NCBI RefSeq assembly: GCF_000166275.1
Contig: NZ_CM001023.1
Location: 3,599,001-3,663,000, forward strand
DNA length: 64,000 nt
Source of the DNA: Algoriphagus machipongonensis
GTDB lineage: Bacteria > Bacteroidota > Bacteroidia > Cytophagales > Cyclobacteriaceae
Direction of reading: 5' to 3'
Shown here: in pieces, positions 54,237 to 63,688 of the stretch
Layout of the letters: each line of letters starts with the position of its first letter
Numbering within the stretch: position 1 is the first letter of the stretch
Made by a program: the position numbers and the translations under genes
The notes under the pieces: generated by a model
What the model saw: only the letters and a program-made list of their open reading frames with translations
What the model was told of the DNA's origin: nothing
Databases searched by the model: none

Positions 54237-54259
54237 GGTCACCCTGAGCAGAGTCGAAG
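54237..54259 (+). repeat. Copy of the Bacteroidota GTCACCCTGAGC..AGTCGAAG interspersed element
   Basis: GGTCACCCTGAGCAGAGTCGAAG matches a short sequence that recurs between genes in many Bacteroidota genomes, from memory. It is a single arm here: no inverted partner is seen in the 238-bp guaA-M28 gap. Confidence 0.6.
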
Positions 54260-54415
54260 TTTTGGAAAATAGAAGGATAAAAAAATGCCTTTGAAACAAC
54301 TCTAGTATTGGTTCTAAAAAAACGTGAAAGAGCTACCGTAAATCCATTTTCTATACAAATTTCCACTGTTTTTTTAGTATTTAGCGTTCGAAAACTGAAT
54401 TGACTCCCTACTTCC

Positions 54416-56137
54416 ATGAAATCTAAAATTGCGCTCCTAGGCCTACTCGCCGCTTTATCTTTTCAAACCTTCGCTCAAAAATCTCCAATCAATCCTATCA
54501 CAAAACCATACTTTAAAATGGTCAGACCGGAATTCAAAGGAGATTTGGCTTATGAAACCGTGGCTTTTGTGGAGCAATACTGGAGGGTAGCCGGAAATAC
54601 AGGCTTCAACAATTCAGTGGATTGGATTGTAAAAGAACTGGAAAAGTCAGGATATGTAGCAGAAGAAAATGCTACAGCAGAGAATCGACTGACATACCGA
54701 ATCGAAACAAGGGAAATGGATAGACCGACTTGGGAACCAGTTTATTCTTCTTTAAAGATTGTCGGTGAGGATAACTTCCTTTTATCTTCAGAAACAAACA
54801 GAAACATGATTTACATGAATTCTAGCTCTACTCCTGAAGAAGGAATTATAGGAGAAGTAGTTTATGTAGACTCCCAAGATGAATTAAATGAAGAGGACCT
54901 GCAGGGTAAAATTATATTTTCTGATGTTCTGGGCTATAGGCACCTTCAGTCATTTGTAAAGAAAGGCGGAGCCTTAGGAATCCTGACCTATGATATGCCT
55001 CCCTATCTTCAACCTGAGAAAAACATCACTTCTATTCAATTCCGTGGTTTAAGGCATGATCCTGAAAATCCAACTTGGGCTTTTGCACTTTCATTTGAAG
55101 CAAAAGAAAAGTTAAAAACAGCACTGAAAAAAGGGCAAGTACAGGTAGAAGTTAAGGCGAAAACCAAAATCTATGATTCTGAGGAATTAACTGTGGTAGC
55201 CAATGTCAAAGGTTCTGAACTTCCTTTGGAAAGTTTGGTCTTTTCTGCTCACATCCAAGAACCGGGAGCAAATGATAATGCTACTGGCGTAGGAACACAA
55301 TTAGAAATGGCTAAAATCACAGCTGATCTGATGAAACAAGGCAAGCTCGATCTGAAGCGGACCTTAACTTTCCTTTGGGGAGATGAGATCATTTCTACCA
55401 GAAGGTATATTGAAGAGGAAGATAAAAGAGATCCAGAAATCAATTGGGGAATATCTCTCGATATGGTAGGTGAAAATACTGAAGTCACTGGAGGAACTTT
55501 CTTGATCGAAAAAATGCCTGACCCAAGTGCGATCTGGACAAGAGGAGAAGACAAGCACAGCGAATGGGGCGGCCGCCCATTGACTGTTGAGGACATGAAA
55601 CCTCATTACTTAAATGATTTTATCCTGACCAATTTCGAGGCACAAGGAGAATATGCAGACTGGATAGTCAAAACCAATCCTTTCGAAGGAGGTTCAGATC
55701 ATACTCCGTTTTTACGGGCTGATATTCCGGGATTATTGCTTTGGCACTTTACCGATCAATTTTACCATACGGATAACGATCGTTTAGACAAAGTCTCTCA
55801 AAAGACAATGGTCAATGTCGGAACTGCGGCTTTGGCTTCAGCCTATACATTGCTGAATGGAGATATTAAAACTGGAGAAAAGTTAGCTGATTTACTTCTT
55901 GCCAAAGCGACTCAGAGACTGCAGGTCGAGGCGATATTAAGTAAGAAAGCGATCGAAAATGGCGAAGATGCAGCGGAACAAAAGTTAATTCTCTCGACTT
56001 GGAAAGATTGGTACATGGATTCTCTGGAATCGATCAAGGATATTTCTACAACACCTAATAAGGAATTAGAGAATTCTATTTCTTTGGCAAAGAAGAAATT
56101 GGAAGGCATTTACCAAACAATACTGCTTTCACTTTAA
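54416..56137 (+). CDS. Exported M28 family zinc peptidase
   Basis: The product is 573 aa with a Sec signal (about 1-20, ending TFAQ). Metal-site regions appear in order: SAHIQEPGANDNATGVG (His279, Asp287), the catalytic WGDE, DMVGE, and GGSDHTPFL. An insert between residues about 90 and 270 resembles a PA-type lid domain (GKIIFSDVLG). M28 enzymes are usually aminopeptidases; in Bacteroidota many are periplasmic or secreted. Monocistronic; no terminator hairpin was found in the 286-bp gap that follows, which holds no other gene I can support. Confidence 0.87.
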   Translation: MKSKIALLGLLAALSFQTFAQKSPINPITKPYFKMVRPEFKGDLAYETVAFVEQYWRVAGNTGFNNSVDWIVKELEKSGYVAEENATAENRLTYRIETREMDRPTWEPVYSSLKIVGEDNFLLSSETNRNMIYMNSSSTPEEGIIGEVVYVDSQDELNEEDLQGKIIFSDVLGYRHLQSFVKKGGALGILTYDMPPYLQPEKNITSIQFRGLRHDPENPTWAFALSFEAKEKLKTALKKGQVQVEVKAKTKIYDSEELTVVANVKGSELPLESLVFSAHIQEPGANDNATGVGTQLEMAKITADLMKQGKLDLKRTLTFLWGDEIISTRRYIEEEDKRDPEINWGISLDMVGENTEVTGGTFLIEKMPDPSAIWTRGEDKHSEWGGRPLTVEDMKPHYLNDFILTNFEAQGEYADWIVKTNPFEGGSDHTPFLRADIPGLLLWHFTDQFYHTDNDRLDKVSQKTMVNVGTAALASAYTLLNGDIKTGEKLADLLLAKATQRLQVEAILSKKAIENGEDAAEQKLILSTWKDWYMDSLESIKDISTTPNKELENSISLAKKKLEGIYQTILLSL

Positions 56138-56423
56138 AATATTACCAAAGTGAATATCCAATACTTAAACACATTAGTAAAAAACGATCCCATATGAAAT
56201 TTAATTCTAAATCGGAATGCTAGCCCCTTAGGCCATCTTTATCCTAGTACTTCCCCCGTCAAAAGCATTTATTTTTCGTGAATTTGAAATTTTCAACACG
56301 AAGAAAATTCCTTTAAGGTGCAATCATCTCTAAGATATTTGTATTTTCCATAGTTATAAATCAGGTATTTAGCTTAAGAAAATATCTATTTCTCGTTTTT
56401 TCAACACGCCTTAATTAACCCAA

Positions 56424-59147
56424 ATGAAAAGTCTGCTTAATGGTCTAGGTTCAATTTTCCTTTTTCTTATTTTCACAGGTTGTGGCTCTTCAACAAATGA
56501 CAAAGATTCTTTGGATCCATCAGGATTTACTTTGTCGGAATCGGACCTCCCCGAATATGAAAAAAATATTGATCATCAGAGATTAATCAGCGCTTGGGGA
56601 GATAGACAAGGCGAATCCATCCGGACAGGCGAGCACATTTACAATAACATTTGTTTCAATTGTCATGGAAATCCCGATCAGGAAGGATCGATGCCCAATG
56701 CATTTAAATTTTGGAAGGATGAATTTAAAGTAGGAAAAGACCCCTATTCCATTTACCAAACGCTGACTCGAGGATATGGGTCCATGCCTCCACAAGTGAA
56801 TTTGACACCGGTAGAAAAGTACGATCTCGTCAATTACTTGAGAGAGAATTTTTTAAAAGAAGATAACCCTGGACAATTTGTTGAAGTTGATTCCACTTAT
56901 TTGGCTAGTCTACCAGCAGGCACCAATATCGGTCCGGAACCCAAGGAATTTAAGCCTTGGGCGGAGATGGATTATGGGAATTTTTTAATCAACACCTATG
57001 AACTGGTTGATCAAGATGCCGCCCCTAGAGAACGATCTTCAGGTAAAGCTCCACTTCCTGATGAAAATCTCATAAACTCCAATTTTGCTTATAAAGGCAT
57101 TGCTGTGAGACTTGATGAAGGAGATGGTGGAGTTGCTGCAGGCAAAGCTTGGATGATGTTTGATCATGATTTGATGCGAGTAGCAGGTGCATGGACAGGA
57201 GAAGGATTTATCGATTGGGAAGCGATATTATTCAATGGAAGACATAACATTTCGCCAAGAACAATCGGCGAACTTCATTTTGAAAACCCAGTAGCTCCAG
57301 CTTGGGCCAACCCAGCTACAGGCACTTTTGATGACCCAAGGTTTACAGCTAGAGATAAAAGAAAATTTGGTCCATTACCTCGGGAATGGACACATTATAA
57401 AGGCCTCTACCAACACGGTGATCAGATAATTATTTCTTACACGGTGGGCAAAGCAAGAGTTTTGGAAACTTTTGGGTTGGAATATTTGGATGACCAACCT
57501 GTTTTCACCCGAACATTGAATATTTCTCCTTCGGATAAAGTGCTAAAAATGAGAGTCGCTCCAAGCAGCACAGCCGTTGCTTTAGTAGGTAATGGGGCTA
57601 CTTTGAAAGATCAGGGAGGTTTTAATGTGTTGGAAGTAAGTTCTAATCAAAACTTGAACATCAAATTACTGATAGCAAAATCAGGAACCCAAGGACTTCA
57701 GGAATTTGCCAAATCAATGGCACCACCCGAGGATTTAAATAAGATAAAAGACGGTCCTGCAAGATTTCCTGAAAAGCTGACCACCAAAATCATCAAAGGA
57801 GAGCAAGACGGTCCTTTCCAGGTGGATATCATGAACCCACCTTTTGACAGTCCATGGAAAAATCAGTTTCGATTAAGTGGTTTGGACTTTTTTAAAAACC
57901 CAAATAAAGGAGTCATCTGCTCCACCGATGGAGATGTCTGGTTGGTGGAAGGATTCTTAGAAGATTCAGGAGAACTCACTTGGCAACGTATTGCTTCAGG
58001 CTTATTTCAGCCTTTGGGAATAAAAGTGGTCAATGAGGAAATCTTTGTCACCTGCAGAGATCAATTGGTTCGTTTGCATGATTATAATGGGGACAATGAG
58101 ACAGATTTTTACGAGAGTTTCAACAATGATCATCAGGTGACTGACCACTTCCATGAATTTGCCATGGGGCTTCAGGTGGATGAGCAAGGGAATTTTTATT
58201 ATGCCAAGAGTGGCCGTCATGCCCGAGAAGCATTGACCCCTCAGCATGGGACTTTGATCAGGGTAAGTAAAGACGGCGAAAAGACAGAAATCATTGCCAA
58301 GGGATTCCGAGCAGCTAATGGTGTATGTCTAAATCCTGATGGGACTTTTATCGTGACTGATCAAGAAGGCCACTGGAATCCAATGAATAGAATTAATTGG
58401 GTCAAAGAAGGAGGATTCTATGGAAACATGTTTGCTTATGACCCTCCTGCCGATAGCACAGAAAGTGGCATGGAACTGCCTTTGGTTTGGGTGGAGAGAG
58501 ATATTGATCAATCACCTTCCGAATTACTTTGGGTGGACAGCAAAAAATGGGGAGCTCTGGATGGAAAATTACTAAACCTATCCTACGGCTATGGAAAAGT
58601 ATTTGTCATTCCGTATGAAAAGATTGGAGAACAAGTACAAGGAGGAATCGTGGAACTACCGATCCCGAGATTTTCTACCGGAGTGATGCGAGGAAGTTTC
58701 AATCCCGGGGATGAACAACTATACCTTTGTGGCTTATCAGCTTGGGGATCCACCCAGCCACAATTAGGTGGACTTTATCGAATCAGAAAAGTCGATCAAC
58801 CTTTGGCCATTCCCGTAGGCATCAAAGCCACTACAGCAGGGATTGAGCTTAGCTTTACCGATGAACTCGATCCTGCCAGCGTCAATCAAATCACTAACTA
58901 CACTGTGGAAACTTGGGATTTGTTGAGATCAAGAAATTACGGGTCCGAGCATTACAATGAAAAATTGCTAACGGTGACAAAAGCAGAGCTTGCGGAGGAT
59001 AAAAAGACGATTCTTCTAACTATCCCAGACATTAAACCAACTTGGGTCATGGAGATCAACTACCAATTAAAGGATAAGAATGGCAATAGCATTGATGGAT
59101 CAATTCAGAATACAATTCATCAATTGGGAGAAATAGCTACCAGGTAA
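56424..59147 (+). CDS. Lipoprotein with cytochrome c, DUF6797 and beta-propeller domains
   Basis: The product is 907 aa with lipobox Cys20 (FTGC). A cytochrome c domain comes first (CFNCH, Cys77, Cys80, His81, with a likely axial Met in GSMPP), then a DUF6797-type beta domain (about 165-460), then a six-bladed propeller typical of PVC proteins (about 470-800; VDEQGNFYYAKSGRH, GVCLNPDGTFIVTDQEGHWNP) and a C-terminal Ig-like tail. It is probably outer-membrane or periplasmic and redox-active. Function unknown, related in type to the 41.5-kb operon. Confidence 0.87.
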   Translation: MKSLLNGLGSIFLFLIFTGCGSSTNDKDSLDPSGFTLSESDLPEYEKNIDHQRLISAWGDRQGESIRTGEHIYNNICFNCHGNPDQEGSMPNAFKFWKDEFKVGKDPYSIYQTLTRGYGSMPPQVNLTPVEKYDLVNYLRENFLKEDNPGQFVEVDSTYLASLPAGTNIGPEPKEFKPWAEMDYGNFLINTYELVDQDAAPRERSSGKAPLPDENLINSNFAYKGIAVRLDEGDGGVAAGKAWMMFDHDLMRVAGAWTGEGFIDWEAILFNGRHNISPRTIGELHFENPVAPAWANPATGTFDDPRFTARDKRKFGPLPREWTHYKGLYQHGDQIIISYTVGKARVLETFGLEYLDDQPVFTRTLNISPSDKVLKMRVAPSSTAVALVGNGATLKDQGGFNVLEVSSNQNLNIKLLIAKSGTQGLQEFAKSMAPPEDLNKIKDGPARFPEKLTTKIIKGEQDGPFQVDIMNPPFDSPWKNQFRLSGLDFFKNPNKGVICSTDGDVWLVEGFLEDSGELTWQRIASGLFQPLGIKVVNEEIFVTCRDQLVRLHDYNGDNETDFYESFNNDHQVTDHFHEFAMGLQVDEQGNFYYAKSGRHAREALTPQHGTLIRVSKDGEKTEIIAKGFRAANGVCLNPDGTFIVTDQEGHWNPMNRINWVKEGGFYGNMFAYDPPADSTESGMELPLVWVERDIDQSPSELLWVDSKKWGALDGKLLNLSYGYGKVFVIPYEKIGEQVQGGIVELPIPRFSTGVMRGSFNPGDEQLYLCGLSAWGSTQPQLGGLYRIRKVDQPLAIPVGIKATTAGIELSFTDELDPASVNQITNYTVETWDLLRSRNYGSEHYNEKLLTVTKAELAEDKKTILLTIPDIKPTWVMEINYQLKDKNGNSIDGSIQNTIHQLGEIATR

Positions 59148-59174
59148 CACTCTTATTGGTCTTTTCGGTATGTA

Positions 59175-60743
59175 TTAACAGCTTTTATAGAAATGCTTTT
59201 GCCCAAGTTTGGCTTCAATTTCTTTCGCTGTTTTAGTGATAGAAAGCCCTCCCAAATTGGTACATCTAAGAGTATTAGGGATACTTTTCCCTACCTCATA
59301 CATGGTTTCAATCACCTCATCTAAAGGTATCAGGTGATCATAATTTGCCAAGGCCATATTTGAGCAGGAAAGGGCATTAGAAGCTGCCATCACATTTTTG
59401 TTGAGGCAGGGAGCTTCTACCCTATTTCCAATTGGGTCGCATATCATTCCTAAGGAACTTTGCAGTGCCATTGAAGCTGCAGAAATACTTTGATTGAGGC
59501 TTGCACCCATCAAACTGACTATCGCTGCTGCAGCCATGGTAGAACCAGAACCACATTCAGCTTGACAACCTCCAACTTCTGCAGCAAAGGTGGAATGTGC
59601 TGCGATAAATACACCAATTAATCCGGCAACCATCAATGCTTTATTGGTTTCCTCATCAGAAAGTCCCAAAGAATCTGCTACTCCTAAAACCGCACCGGGC
59701 ATAGCCCCACAGGATCCTGCTGTAGGCGCCGCAACGATAACTCCCATGGAACTCTTTACTTCCATGATGGCGGATACATACATGATAATCCGGTTTAGTA
59801 CATCCCCATCAATTAGTTTCTTTCCTTCCATCATGGATTTGAAATTCACAGATTGAGGCCCTAAAATCCGGTCTTCAAACTTGGTACCTTTTAGGCCTGT
59901 ATCTACAGCATTTTTGAGAATTATTCGGATTTCATCCATTTTTGAAAGCACTTCATGTTCAGGAATATTTCCTCGCATACTTTCATATTTTACCGCTAAT
60001 TCCCAAAGACTTAAATTCTTGTCTTTGTTGTAAGTCATCATCTCCTCACAAGTGATAAAAGGAACTTCAGGATTCTTACCAGCCAAGACTGGAAGCACTG
60101 GCTTGATTTGTTTGATTTGAGAGACTCCTTCTATTTCTTTTAATTCCTCTAGAATAGATTTATCGATAAATGACAAATCAGTTACAGCCAAAAATTCTCC
60201 TTGATCAGTATGGATTTCTAATTCCTCTGAATCTAAGGATTGAGCAAGAAACGTCTTGATTTTTGACAAATCTGAAGAATAAACCAATGTCACATATTTA
60301 TCTCCAGCGAGTGAAACTTTCACACCATCAATTTCTATCACTTCAATCATGCCTCCTCCCGTAGAATTGGCGATTACCTGATGCTTTTCCCAAGGATTTG
60401 ATAAAGTGATTTGATAAGTATTGGGGTGATCATACCTAAGCTCCTTGATATTTATTTTAAATTGAATACCTGCAGCTCCCAGATGCATTTCGGATTGAAC
60501 CAATCGCTCATCATAAGCTTCCCAGCCCAAAAAACCTCCGAATAAGCCCATGTCTGAGCCTTGATCCTTATGTGTAGTTGCCAATGAACCATTCGGATCA
60601 AAATCTATTTCAATCGTAGAAATTCGTCCATCCATAAGATCATGACATATCCTGCCTATCCTTAAAGCTGCTGCACAATGAGAACTCGAAGGACCTCTCA
60701 TCACAGGACCGATGACATCATTAAAAATACTAGGGTAATTCAT
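59175..60743 (-). CDS. sdaA: L-serine ammonia-lyase, iron-sulfur-dependent (beta-alpha fusion)
   Basis: The product is 522 aa. The ATG at 60743 starts the family N-terminus (MNYPSIFNDVIGPVMRGPSSSH); the frame is open farther upstream only because it has no stop. It deaminates serine to pyruvate with a 4Fe-4S cluster. The beta part covers about 1-225 and includes an ACT-like stretch; the alpha part has APTAGSCGAMPG, QAECGSGSTMAAA and the late cysteines of the cluster in CLNKNVMAASNALSCSN. It is 119 bp downstream of the phosphotriesterase-like gene on the same strand, with its own operator-like site between. Confidence 0.94.
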   Translation of the reverse strand: MNYPSIFNDVIGPVMRGPSSSHCAAALRIGRICHDLMDGRISTIEIDFDPNGSLATTHKDQGSDMGLFGGFLGWEAYDERLVQSEMHLGAAGIQFKINIKELRYDHPNTYQITLSNPWEKHQVIANSTGGGMIEVIEIDGVKVSLAGDKYVTLVYSSDLSKIKTFLAQSLDSEELEIHTDQGEFLAVTDLSFIDKSILEELKEIEGVSQIKQIKPVLPVLAGKNPEVPFITCEEMMTYNKDKNLSLWELAVKYESMRGNIPEHEVLSKMDEIRIILKNAVDTGLKGTKFEDRILGPQSVNFKSMMEGKKLIDGDVLNRIIMYVSAIMEVKSSMGVIVAAPTAGSCGAMPGAVLGVADSLGLSDEETNKALMVAGLIGVFIAAHSTFAAEVGGCQAECGSGSTMAAAAIVSLMGASLNQSISAASMALQSSLGMICDPIGNRVEAPCLNKNVMAASNALSCSNMALANYDHLIPLDEVIETMYEVGKSIPNTLRCTNLGGLSITKTAKEIEAKLGQKHFYKSC

Positions 60744-60767
60744 GGAGCAATTCTTTAAATGAAAGGA

Positions 60768-60790
60768 ACATTGTATAATTTCGACAATGT
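60768..60790. promoter_or_regulatory. Operator-like inverted repeat upstream of sdaA
   Basis: ACATTGT-9 nt-ACAATGT, perfect 7-bp arms, 25 bp before the sdaA ATG on the minus strand. No T-tract follows. The regulator is unknown. Confidence 0.4.
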
Positions 60791-60862
60791 TTACCAAACA
60801 ATCAAATACTTTACTCTGGACTAGTAAACAACATGATTTAAAGCACCTTACAAGGGAGAACC

Positions 60863-61864
60863 TTACTTTTTTGAGAAAGCTTTTTCCGGATTTTCTTCCA
60901 ATAACAATTTCCAATCGGATTGATCAAATCCTTTTTCGTTAAGAGCTGGCATCAACTCTTTAAAAATATTAGTGAAGGGCTGAAAATCTCCCCCATCGGG
61001 TTTGGCAGGATCGTACCAACCGGCATCATGAGAGATCAGGATATTTCCCAAAATGTCATTTTCTTTGGCAAAAAGTAAGCGATCCACATATTCCTGAATA
61101 GACCAACCTATTCCATCCAAGCTGATCCAAACACCCAATTGAGCAGCTGAAAGATAATTTTGAAAATCCTGCTCCGCTTGAGCATGAACCCAGACAAAAG
61201 CAGATGGATCAATCTCCATATTTTGTAGAATTTCTACTTCCTGCTTGGCGGTATTCCAAGTTCCGGTATGAGAAGCAATCGTCAAATCGGTAACCGAATG
61301 GGTAATTCCTGCTGCTCTAACTAATTTGGCATCCAGCTCTCTCAAAGGTTCCTCCTCATTGACAGAAATCTTAATAAAGGCCGGTTTGATTCCACTTTCA
61401 TCAATCCCATTTTCAAAATCAGAAATCCAGCGATTAGCGATTTGAGAAGCATTTTCTGTTTTAACAAAGTCAGGAAGATATTTGCCACCCACGGCTCCAT
61501 AAAAGCCGGTATTGGTCATGATTTGTATCCCGGATTTTTCACTTAATATTTTGAGCAAACCTGGATCTTTAGCCAAATAACTTGGCGTACAGTCAAAAAT
61601 CGTTTTTACACCTAATTCTTTTACCTCTAGTAAATAAGGCAATACTTTTTCGATGACTTTATCCCTATCATATCGATTAGATGATACGGAATCCGCACCG
61701 ATAAAATCCACCAACATATGTTCATGGATCAGAGTAAGACCAAGTGAATCTAATGAGATGGCTCCGGTAACTGAGTTGAAACCAGCCTTTTCTTCATTTG
61801 CTGGTTTAGAGCATGAAAAAGAGAATATTGCAATCAGCAATAAGAAAGAATAACGACTTTGCAT
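60863..61864 (-). CDS. Phosphotriesterase-family lipoprotein
   Basis: The product is 333 aa, lipobox Cys18. The phosphotriesterase (PHP/PTE) family pattern is complete: VTGAISLDSLGLTLIHEHML with HxH at 47 and 49, a bridging Lys in FIKISVNEE, His in ASHTGTW, His in WVHAQAE, and Asp in LISHDAGWY. Family members are binuclear metal lactonases or phosphotriesterases; the substrate is unknown. It follows the DUF4221 gene by 12 bp and probably shares its transcript. Confidence 0.9.
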   Translation of the reverse strand: MQSRYSFLLLIAIFSFSCSKPANEEKAGFNSVTGAISLDSLGLTLIHEHMLVDFIGADSVSSNRYDRDKVIEKVLPYLLEVKELGVKTIFDCTPSYLAKDPGLLKILSEKSGIQIMTNTGFYGAVGGKYLPDFVKTENASQIANRWISDFENGIDESGIKPAFIKISVNEEEPLRELDAKLVRAAGITHSVTDLTIASHTGTWNTAKQEVEILQNMEIDPSAFVWVHAQAEQDFQNYLSAAQLGVWISLDGIGWSIQEYVDRLLFAKENDILGNILISHDAGWYDPAKPDGGDFQPFTNIFKELMPALNEKGFDQSDWKLLLEENPEKAFSKK

Positions 61865-61876
61865 TTTTGAATTTAC

Positions 61877-63014
61877 TTATCTCAATTCATAAAAGTAAAA
61901 AGTTTGAACATCCTTTTCTACGGCATCAGGATCTTCTCCAGGTTTAGAGGTAGAAAAAATAAGATCTCGAATGATATTTAATTTTACATCCAACTCACCT
62001 TCCCAAAGTTTTTCTTTGCCTTTGAAAATTTGATAAACGCTAGTGGATTTATACTTATCCACAACTTCCATAAACTCTTTACCTCCCGCCATATTTTTAG
62101 GCAACTGATCCACCTCATCTTTAGGTGCTGCCCTTTGGAAACTTGTTAATAAGTAATCATTTGAAAAAGTAAAGCTGATATACTCACCTGCGGCCAAACT
62201 CTTAAAAAACTCCAAATTACTTCCTACTTCAGTGGGTTCAATTAGCTGATAGCCATCTTCCGGTTTTAAATCCCAATAATCTAACAAAGTCAATTCAGGA
62301 AAAGAATAGACATACAATTCTGGAGAATTTGGAAACAAAAGGTATAGTGTATCTGGAGCGAACTGAACTAAAGGATCCAATTTTGAATAATACCCCGGGT
62401 TTTTAGCCAAATGACTTTCTTTTGGAATATATTCAGAATTTAGAATTTCATAGGTCTTGATATCTCTAAGGGTAATAAAAGGATAAGCGGTGCTATAATT
62501 TTCTTCTTTAATTACACTGGGACGGTCTTTTTCTTCAATCGAAAAAGTATAAAGGATGTTTTTATAGGTATTAAAACCATGGCTTCCTCCCACTGTGCGC
62601 GTAACAAGCTCATAATTGTTCTCCCATTTACTTTGCAGAATGAAATCCAGATCATAGGAGTAAGTACCGGTAATGGTCTGAATTAATATTTCTTCATCTG
62701 CCCCATATCTAGCGGCTACAAAATAGCCTGCTTGCATGCTGTTTTTACCATCTCCTGTCAAATTTGCAGATTTTAAAATCTCTCCATCAGGGTTGATCCT
62801 CAGGAATTCTGAAGTTTTCCAGTCATAAAATAAAAATTCAGAATGGTCGATTTTGGCATCAACCAGAGTTGGTTTTGTCAGCCTATCTATCACCAAACTA
62901 TCTATAATCACTAGCTCGGGAATATAGCTTGTAGCACTTTCCCCTTTCTCCTTTCTCCTTTTCAGAACATGCAAAGAGCAAGACAAAAACAGTCAATAAA
63001 AAAATGTTTTTCAT
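61877..63014 (-). CDS. DUF4221-like lipoprotein, reading frame broken at a 7-bp repeat
   Basis: A start at 63014 reads a textbook lipoprotein signal (lipobox LLFAC, Cys16) and then, within the repeat at 62938-62958, leaves the frame of the long 350-codon body and stops after 38 residues. The body (open from about 62986 to 61877) matches DUF4221-type periplasmic beta-propeller proteins, for example YDWKTSEFLRINPDGEIL. In the body's own frame the only start near the signal is a TTG that gives no signal peptide. Removing one 7-bp repeat unit would join signal and body perfectly. It is either phase-variable, a recent loss of function, or a sequencing error. Confidence 0.75.
62938..62958 (-). repeat. 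Heptanucleotide tandem repeat in the DUF4221 signal region
   Basis: Three units, read on the minus strand as GGAGAAA, GGAGAAA, GGGGAAA. They directly follow the lipobox codons. Unit length 7 is not a multiple of 3, so each gain or loss changes the frame. Confidence 0.9.
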
Positions 63015-63027
63015 AATTTAATTTTAC

Positions 63028-63092
63028 TAACAAGATAGGTAAGCAAGCCTAAAATCCAAAAATTGTTAAACCTCTTGAAGTTTATCTTGTTA
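63028..63092. promoter_or_regulatory. Inverted repeat flanking the divergent DUF4221/DUF4174 promoters
   Basis: TAACAAGATA (63028-63037) and TATCTTGTTA (63083-63092) are perfect 10-bp inverted copies 45 bp apart. They bracket nearly all of the 85-bp gap between the two divergent starts. A looping operator pair or a small invertible segment are possible readings. Confidence 0.45.
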
Positions 63093-63099
63093 TGTTTTT

Positions 63100-63549
63100 A
63101 TGAACCTCTACAGGATTTTAATTTTTGTCTATTTAGTCATGTCTCCTTTTACAAGTTTTGCCCAAGATCTTTCCGAGCACCGATGGAAGGATCGATTAGT
63201 TATCCTGCAAGCAAATGACCTCAATAATCAACTCTTAAAGGAACAGATACTCGAGTTGAGGAACAATAATGAAGGACTGAAAGATCGACAAATTATTGTT
63301 TACCAAATCATCCAAAACAAGTATCAAAAAGGGATTTATGATGAAAATGAATGGGTGAAATCCGAGGGGAAATTCACTTCTCATAATGAAGGGGATTCTC
63401 CTTTTCAGTTTACCCTTATCGGTTTGGATGGAGGCATCAAACTAAAAAATAATGAGCCAATTAGCTGTGAGAAGTTATTTGGGACAATTGATCAAATGCC
63501 CTTGAGGCAATCTGAAATCCGAAGAAAAAAAGATGGGGATAATTTTTAA
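63100..63549 (+). CDS. DUF4174 exported protein
   Basis: The product is 149 aa with a Sec signal (about 1-21, ending SFAQ). The mature part reads LSEHRWKDRLVILQAND and FTLIGLDGGIKL, the DUF4174 pattern, which resembles a thioredoxin-like fold without the CxxC. The family is uncharacterised. It is divergent from the DUF4221 gene. The 139 bp after the stop contain nothing I can name. Confidence 0.85.
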   Translation: MNLYRILIFVYLVMSPFTSFAQDLSEHRWKDRLVILQANDLNNQLLKEQILELRNNNEGLKDRQIIVYQIIQNKYQKGIYDENEWVKSEGKFTSHNEGDSPFQFTLIGLDGGIKLKNNEPISCEKLFGTIDQMPLRQSEIRRKKDGDNF

Positions 63550-63688
63550 CCAATGAATTAAACGTTCCACGCTGACTTACTTTTTTGCTCTTTTAAATTC
63601 ATTAAAAGTTAAAATATGGAATTAATACTTCCGTTATTTTAATGGTTGGTGTAGTTCCCTAATTGTTTGAAAATTAAAATTCCTAAAA

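Noticed and set aside
54193..54417. A 74-codon minus-strand frame between guaA and the M28 gene.
   Set aside because: It includes the interspersed repeat, matches no family, and overlaps the M28 start; its codons look random.
60744..60914. N-terminal extension of the serine dehydratase.
   Set aside because: The extra 57 codons overlap the upstream gene and show no similarity to the family, whose N-terminus is at 60743.
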